From NCBI GenBank assembly GCA_023079485.1, contig CM041083.1, forward strand, positions 178,826,480 to 178,890,479: DNA of 64,000 nucleotides, written 5' to 3'. Positions 60,190-64,000 of the stretch are shown piece after piece (within the stretch, counting starts at the first letter, position 1; every line of letters starts with the position of its first letter). The DNA is from Archilochus colubris. Lineage: Eukaryota; Chordata; Aves; Apodiformes; Trochilidae. The notes beneath the pieces are model-generated. The model was not told where the DNA came from. It made no database searches and worked only from the letters and a program-made list of their open reading frames with translations. The position numbers and the translations under genes are program-made.

Positions 60190-60312
60190 ACAGAATCATA
60201 GAATCACAGATCTGTTCTGGTTGAGGAAAAAAAAAAAGTAAGATAATTGAATCCAACTGTTAACCTAACTCTACCAAATCCAGTCCTAAACCATATTTCT
60301 AAGCATCCCATC
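60190..60312 (-). repeat. CR1 LINE 3' terminal fragment (older subfamily)
   Basis: The + strand reads ACAGAATCATAGAATCACAG, then an A run, then CCAACTGTTAACCTAACTCT and CCTAAACCATATTTCTAAGC. It is the same subfamily as the 5.66 kb copy. It stops where the next CR1 begins, so the second element appears to have inserted within or against it. Confidence 0.85.
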
Positions 60313-60316
60313 AGAG

Positions 60317-60950
60317 CATCATAGAATCGGCCAGGTTGGAAGGGACCTCTAAGATCATCAAGTCCAACTACCACCTTGATCCACTACCACTGTGGTTACC
60401 AGACCATGACACTGAGTGCGACATTCAATCTCTTCTTAAAAACCTCCAGGGATGCAGAATCCACCACCTCCCTGGGCAGCCCCATTCCATTGCCTGATCA
60501 CCCTCTCTGTAAAGAATTTCTTCCTAATATCCAACCTAAACCTCTCCTGGCAGAGCTTAAGTCCATTCCCTCTTGTCCTACTGATGGCTGCCTGGGAGAA
60601 GAGACTGACCCCCCTCTGGTTACACCCTTCTTCCAGGAGGTTGTAGAGAGTGATGAGGTCTCCCCTCATCCTTCTTTTCTGCAGACTGAACAACCCCACC
60701 TCCCTTACAAGACTTGTGCTCCATATCCTTCACCAGCTTTGTTGCTCTTCTCAGGACTTGCTCTAGCACCTCGATGTCTTTCATGTAGTGGGGGACACAA
60801 AACTGAACACTGTCTTTGAGCTGCAGCCTCACCAGTGCCAAGCACAGGCAGACAGTCACTTCCCTGCTCCTGCTGGCCACACTGCTTCTGGCAGCAGCCA
60901 GGGTACAGTTGGCCTTCTTGGTCACCTGGACACACTGCTGCCTCACATTA
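60317..60950 (-). repeat. CR1 LINE 3' end with frameshifted ORF2 tail
   Basis: The minus strand carries the ORF2 C-terminal region in two frames: [20 protein letters not shown] and ILEQ-like [18 protein letters not shown] in one, then [20 protein letters not shown] and [12 protein letters not shown] in another. A frame change lies at about 60.69-60.70 kb and another near 60.47 kb. The octamer end (ATCATAGAATC) is at 60317. It is closely related to the 54.2 kb copy but older, and cannot encode an active product. Confidence 0.93.
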
Positions 60951-61751
60951 AACCACAGCCTGTTGATCCTGTGAGCTGTAACCAGTTACAAAGGTCTTCT
61001 ATCTGCCCTGCCTCCTTGTAGCAGAGGAGGTGGGAAGGACCATGCACCTCAGTTGTCACAGCACAGCCACAGACAACATTTTGAGCTGCCACCAATTTCT
61101 GTTGACATGAGGGGACAGTGGGTTGTAGTGCCTGTTCTCCCGACCTTATTACAAGAGTGCTAGCAGAGACAGCATGGCCAGGGAACCTCCTTAATTACCC
61201 TGAGATCACCTCAAGGCACCTTTACAGGGCTGCTGTCTGCATGGCATGAAGGGCTGGTCTGCAGGATGTCCTTGGAGCAGGTCTGAAGAGCCTACTTAAA
61301 CTTAAGCTGCCCTGTTTAAGTTGGGTTTTCTTTTTTTTTTTTTTTTTTTTTCTGAGGGGAAAAGCCCACATTAAAAACATTAAAAGTATAAACTCTATCC
61401 ATCAAGATCTTTTACAATCTTTCAGTCTGTCACTGATTTAACCAGAAAGTCATATGTGCCCGGGAATGCATATTCTTTGGAATGGAGAGATATCCTGCAG
61501 GGCTCATTCCTCGGCCTATCATTTATGAGTATTATTATTTGGATGTTTTATAAAACATAAAAGAAAAAAGAATGAGGAGCCCTTGCACTTTCTCTGTCTC
61601 TCAAGGATGCCCAGTTCAAGTCAAAGTAAGCAATTCTTTAACAGTATGCTATTACTCCCACAGACATAAGCCTTTTTATCCAGTTGGTGGCTAGAAGATC
61701 TGCCTGAGATTGAGGATGTTGATATAGGGTACCATAAAAAACATTTATCTG
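60951..61751. other. Non-coding DNA with 21-T run
   Basis: A run of 21 T lies at 61331-61351. The first 50-100 bp might still be degraded CR1 continuing from the left, but I cannot align it with confidence. No gene recognised. Confidence 0.5.
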
Positions 61752-62060
61752 GAGACAGTCACAGTCACAGCATCATTTGGGTTGTAAGGGACCTCCAGAG
61801 GTAATCTATTCCTACCTCCTTCTCAAGCAGGGTAAAGAGGAGCAGCCTGTCCATGATGATGTTCAGCTGGGTTTTGAGTATCTGCACAGACAGAGGCTAC
61901 ACAACCTCTTTAGGTAACCTGTGTCAGTATTTGGTCACCCACACAGTAAAACAAGTCTTTTCTTATGTTCAGACTGAATTTACTGGTTTTTATTTTGGTC
62001 TCCATTGCCTCTAGTCCTGTTAGTGGGAATCATGGAGCCGGACCTGGCTCCATCTTCTTC
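61752..62060 (-). repeat. CR1 LINE 3'-end fragment (different subfamily)
   Basis: The + strand shows GGTTGTAAGGGACCTCCAGA, CTTCTCAAGCAGGGTAAAGA, GTTCAGCTGGGTTTTGAGTA, CACAACCTCTTTAGGTAACC, and CAGTAAAACAAGTC with TTATGTTCAGACTGAATTTA. This follows the reverse complement of a CR1 subfamily distinct from the 54.2/60.3 kb copies. Divergence is high. No intact frame. Confidence 0.85.
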
Positions 62061-63225
62061 ATTCCCTCCCACTCTGCACTTATATTAATGAGATCCCCCC
62101 AAGCCCTCTCTTCCCAGGACCAAGTAGTCCCAGTTCTCATCCCCTCCTACTGGGACAGATGACCCAGTCACTGCCTCCCAAAAATGTACCATCTGAGCAA
62201 ACTAGGCTGATGAGGAAGTAACATGTCCAAAGTTATGTATGTGCAAGCACAGTGCTTGGCATAGGCCACTTCTGCTGGCCCTCAGCTCTTCTCCTAAGTA
62301 TCTGCCAGGGCTCCTTGCTGTCAAATCTTTCTTCTGAAGTCAACAGCTTTGTGCTCTTCATAGCAGAATATAAAGAAAAGAATTATAATCTCTCTGAGGG
62401 ATGGTGTCTTGCCAGGGGTTGCCTTTGCTGCGTGGAGTCATAGAGCAGAAAGACAGCCTCCAATTTCTAGTAGTAAAAGGAACGACTCTTGTCTTAATTT
62501 CCCTTGGTTTAACCTGAGACCTGTCCTGAAGAAACCGCATTGCATCTGTCAAAGGCTCCATCTTCTTAATTTTCTCAATTACAGTTTTTCTTGGACAGTT
62601 TTACATTACTGTCATTTGAGCTTGTCTCTACCTCCACTTTCAAAAGGCCTACTTGTTAATTTCATAGAGCTGCACCTTGTGTAGGGTTTTTTTTTTTTGT
62701 GTCTTCGGGGTGGGATACATTTTTGATCAGGCACAGCCTTTTATGTTGAAAGAAACTGGTAGCCAGGAGCAGTCTGGAATAAGGAATAGAATACCTGCTG
62801 CAGACATCTTTTCAGATAAGGCACTGCCATAACTTAACGTGAAGTTCTTCAAGCTCTTCCAGCAGCAGATGGTTTCTGAAGGGGGCATTTTACATGCTAT
62901 GTGCCCTTTGTCCAGCAGCTTCCAAGTTGGAAGTCATCACTTTCACCATGAACCTTACAGAAGCTTTTTCATTCACCTAAAAAACCCCAAACCACACATG
63001 GTACTCCAAACCCCAAAAATAATGCAAGAAATATGAAATACCAAGGAATGATGTACAGGCCCAGACTTGTGCATCTGGGGTGCAAAAGGCAAAATCACCA
63101 AAACAAGCCCAACACAGTCAAATTTCTTTTTTTTTTTTTTTTTTTTTTTCCTGTTGGAAGACTTCCAAGAGTACAGCACAGGCCCACACGGTGGGAACTA
63201 CGTGCATGGAGAAAGGGCTGCAAAG
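62061..63225. other. Promoter-distal non-coding DNA with 23-T run
   Basis: Unique sequence with an 11-T run near 62688 and a 23-T run at 63127-63149. The 63.04-63.2 kb stretch directly precedes the CpG island. No gene recognised. Confidence 0.5.
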
Positions 63226-63503
63226 AGAGGCCCAACCGCCCTGAGGAAGCTGCAGCCGCCCCGGGAAAAGGCGGGATGGGGGGAAGGGGCGCCAAGGCCC
63301 CGGTGATGTCCCGGGGACCTCACCGTGCCCCCCCACTCCCTGCCCTCCGCCACTGCCAGGCAAGAGCGGGACGGGGACAAGAGTCCCCTCGCGGCGTGGC
63401 ATGACGAGAGTCCCTGGGGCCATGCGCGGCGGTTCGAGGGGCCCCGCCGGAGGGAGGCCTCGCACCGGGAACCCCGCACAGCTGCGGGCCGCTTCCCCGC
63501 CCT

Positions 63504-63516
63504 AGCAACGGTTGCT
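63504..63516. promoter_or_regulatory. AGCAACGGTTGCT palindrome (MYB-like or RFX half-sites)
   Basis: A 13-bp perfect palindrome containing CAACGGTT, which fits MYB-family sites on both strands. The flanking GTTGCT/AGCAAC also resemble everted RFX X-box half-sites, but their order is the reverse of a true X-box. It sits in the promoter island 63 bp upstream of the ZNF143-type site. Confidence 0.4.
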
Positions 63517-63524
63517 GGGGAGCA

Positions 63525-63534
63525 GGGGCGGGGC
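63525..63534 (+). promoter_or_regulatory. Sp1/KLF GC box
   Basis: GGGGCGGGGC, a full-consensus GC box. A second GGGGCGGG lies at 63546-63553. Both are just upstream of the ZNF143-type site. Confidence 0.65.
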
Positions 63535-63566
63535 TGCGGAGCGGAGGGGCGGGTCGGGTCCCGCAG

Positions 63567-63594
63567 CCTACAAGCCCCATAGTGCCTTGCGGGC
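63567..63594 (+). promoter_or_regulatory. ZNF143/THAP11 (SBS2-type) site
   Basis: CCTACAAGCCCCATAGTGCC followed by TTGCGGGC matches the extended ACTACAA-TTCCCA-NAATGC-NTTGCGGG promoter element at nearly all informative positions. The upstream ACTACA module and the downstream TGCCTTGCGGG module are both present at the right spacing. This element is typical of CpG-island promoters of housekeeping genes and lies close to transcription starts. Confidence 0.85.
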
Positions 63595-63618
63595 AGCGCG
63601 TGATGCTTGTGAGCGAGC

Positions 63619-63661
63619 CGGGGGGAGGAGGAAGAGGAGGAGGAGGGGGAAGAGGAGGGGG
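63619..63661 (+). repeat. Purine-only G/A tract in promoter
   Basis: Forty-three bases of G and A built from GGA, GAAGAGGAG and GGGGG blocks, with four or more runs of at least three G or near-runs. It could form G-quadruplex or triplex DNA next to the start region. The minus-strand shadow frame here gives a meaningless leucine/proline run. Confidence 0.9.
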
Positions 63662-63703
63662 TCCGTCTCTCCCCTGCCGTGTCCCCTCTCTGGGCTCGGC
63701 AGA

Positions 63704-63713
63704 CGCCATGTTG
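63704..63713. promoter_or_regulatory. YY1-like site
   Basis: CGCCATGTTG matches the reverse complement of the YY1 core (CAANATGGCG). Such sites often lie just downstream of the start in CpG-island promoters. The same bases include the uORF ATG at 63708. Confidence 0.6.
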
Positions 63714-63726
63714 GTTTGAGCCGAAG

Positions 63727-63762
63727 ATGACAGGGGGCGGCTACGGGCGAGGATCGCTCTGA
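63727..63762 (+). other. Upstream ORF, 11 codons plus stop
   Basis: ATG at 63727 (context CGAAGATGA) encodes MTGGGYGRGSL and stops at TGA 63760-63762. It is in a different frame from the ATG at 63708. Confidence 0.5.
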
Positions 63763-63902
63763 GGAATCGGCAGCTCCGGCTCGCAGCGGGGCGAGGCAGC
63801 GCGGAGAGAGCGGGGGAGCGGGAGCGCCCCTGCCGCGCCGCCCAGGGCGCCCGGAGCCGCCGGACCGCAGGACGAGGCGGGGGAGGGAGGGCGGGCTGAG
63901 GA

Positions 63903-63918
63903 GGCGGCGGCGGCGGCG
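63903..63918 (+). repeat. Short CGG trinucleotide run in leader
   Basis: Five consecutive CGG-type units within GAGGCGGCGGCGGCGGCGAT. Located in the putative 5' leader. The run may vary in length between individuals. Confidence 0.85.
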
Positions 63919-63936
63919 ATGCCAGCGGAGACCTGA
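63919..63936 (+). other. Upstream ORF, 5 codons plus stop
   Basis: ATG directly after the CGG run encodes MPAET and stops at TGA 63934-63936. No further ATG is present to the window end, so the main start codon must lie outside the window or after splicing. Confidence 0.5.
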
Positions 63937-64000
63937 AGCTGCGGGAGGCCCCCGCCGTTGAACGCCCCCCGGCACCCGACGAGTGCCGTCGCCGCCGGAG

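Larger units (their letters stand above)
63603..63719 (+). other. Upstream ORF, 38 codons plus stop
   Basis: ATG at 63603 opens a frame through the GA-rich tract, giving a run of Gly/Arg/Glu-type codons. It includes a second in-frame ATG at 63708 and closes at TGA 63717-63719. It is in the leader only if transcription starts left of 63603. If transcription starts between, the ATG at 63708 gives a minimal ORF of three codons plus stop. Confidence 0.45.
63226..64000 (+). promoter_or_regulatory. CpG-island promoter of an off-window gene
   Basis: GC and CpG density rise sharply at about 63.23 kb and stay high to the window end, unlike the CpG-poor 63 kb before it. The island contains two GGGGCGGG-type Sp1 boxes, a ZNF143/THAP11-type site, a YY1-like site, a purine tract and a CGG run. 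I infer a + strand start at about 63.6-63.7 kb because GC-rich leader-like sequence with only short upstream ORFs extends to the right edge. A divergent minus-strand transcript is possible. The gene cannot be named from the leader. Confidence 0.85.

Noticed and set aside
63500..63520. RFX X-box
   Set aside because: The half-sites are in everted order (AGCAAC then GTTGCT), not the GTTGCC-GGCAAC order of an X-box; a MYB-like site fits better.
63568..63975. 135-codon minus frame rich in Pro/Arg/Leu
   Set aside because: Low-complexity shadow of the GC-rich promoter and its GA and CGG tracts.
1..64000. tRNA, rRNA, snRNA genes and LTR retrovirus copies
   Set aside because: I looked for tRNA B-box strings, snRNA and 5S signatures and LTR/primer-site patterns by eye and saw none I could support; covariance and repeat-library searches would be decisive.

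Overview
This window looks like vertebrate, almost certainly avian, nuclear DNA that is non-coding over most of its length. The best evidence is a set of about ten CR1 LINE remnants at 3.1, 5.7, 15.5, 24.4, 29.8-30.8, 44.0 (weak), 54.2, 60.2, 60.3 and 61.8 kb. They carry the CR1 3' end, with a GTTGGAAGGGACC-like block and imperfect ATTCTATG octamers on the element's strand. I see no Alu, B1, L1 or other mammal-specific repeat. No bacterial gene organisation, tRNA, rRNA or CRISPR array is visible. The bird order cannot be read from the sequence; turtle or crocodilian is a less likely alternative.

Layout. From 1 to about 63.2 kb I find no exon I can defend. This stretch is a mosaic of unique sequence, CR1 pieces, two probable ancient MIR/L2-type remnants (7.9 and 38.7 kb), microsatellites (notably an 82-bp AGAGA array at 35.3 kb), long homopolymers, and several AT-rich blocks dense in homeodomain, POU or forkhead sites that look like candidate regulatory elements. 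From about 63.23 kb to the right edge lies a CpG island with Sp1-type boxes, a strong ZNF143/THAP11-type site, a YY1-like site, a purine-rich tract and a CGG run. I read it as the promoter and start of the 5' leader of a gene on the + strand whose coding region lies beyond the window. Every ATG in the probable leader is closed by an in-frame stop, so they are upstream ORFs. I cannot name the gene.

The most unusual local structures are: (1) a near-perfect 38-bp-arm hairpin with a 7-nt loop at 7054-7136, plus a third 23-nt copy that allows an alternative fold; (2) a perfect POU-dimer MORE palindrome 12 bp from a perfect forkhead inverted pair at 56.0 kb; (3) nested inverted repeats at 58.22-58.27 kb; and (4) the promoter architecture at the right edge. 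I found no evidence for a new multi-gene system. This appears to be ordinary upstream or intergenic DNA of a bird gene with a few sites worth checking.
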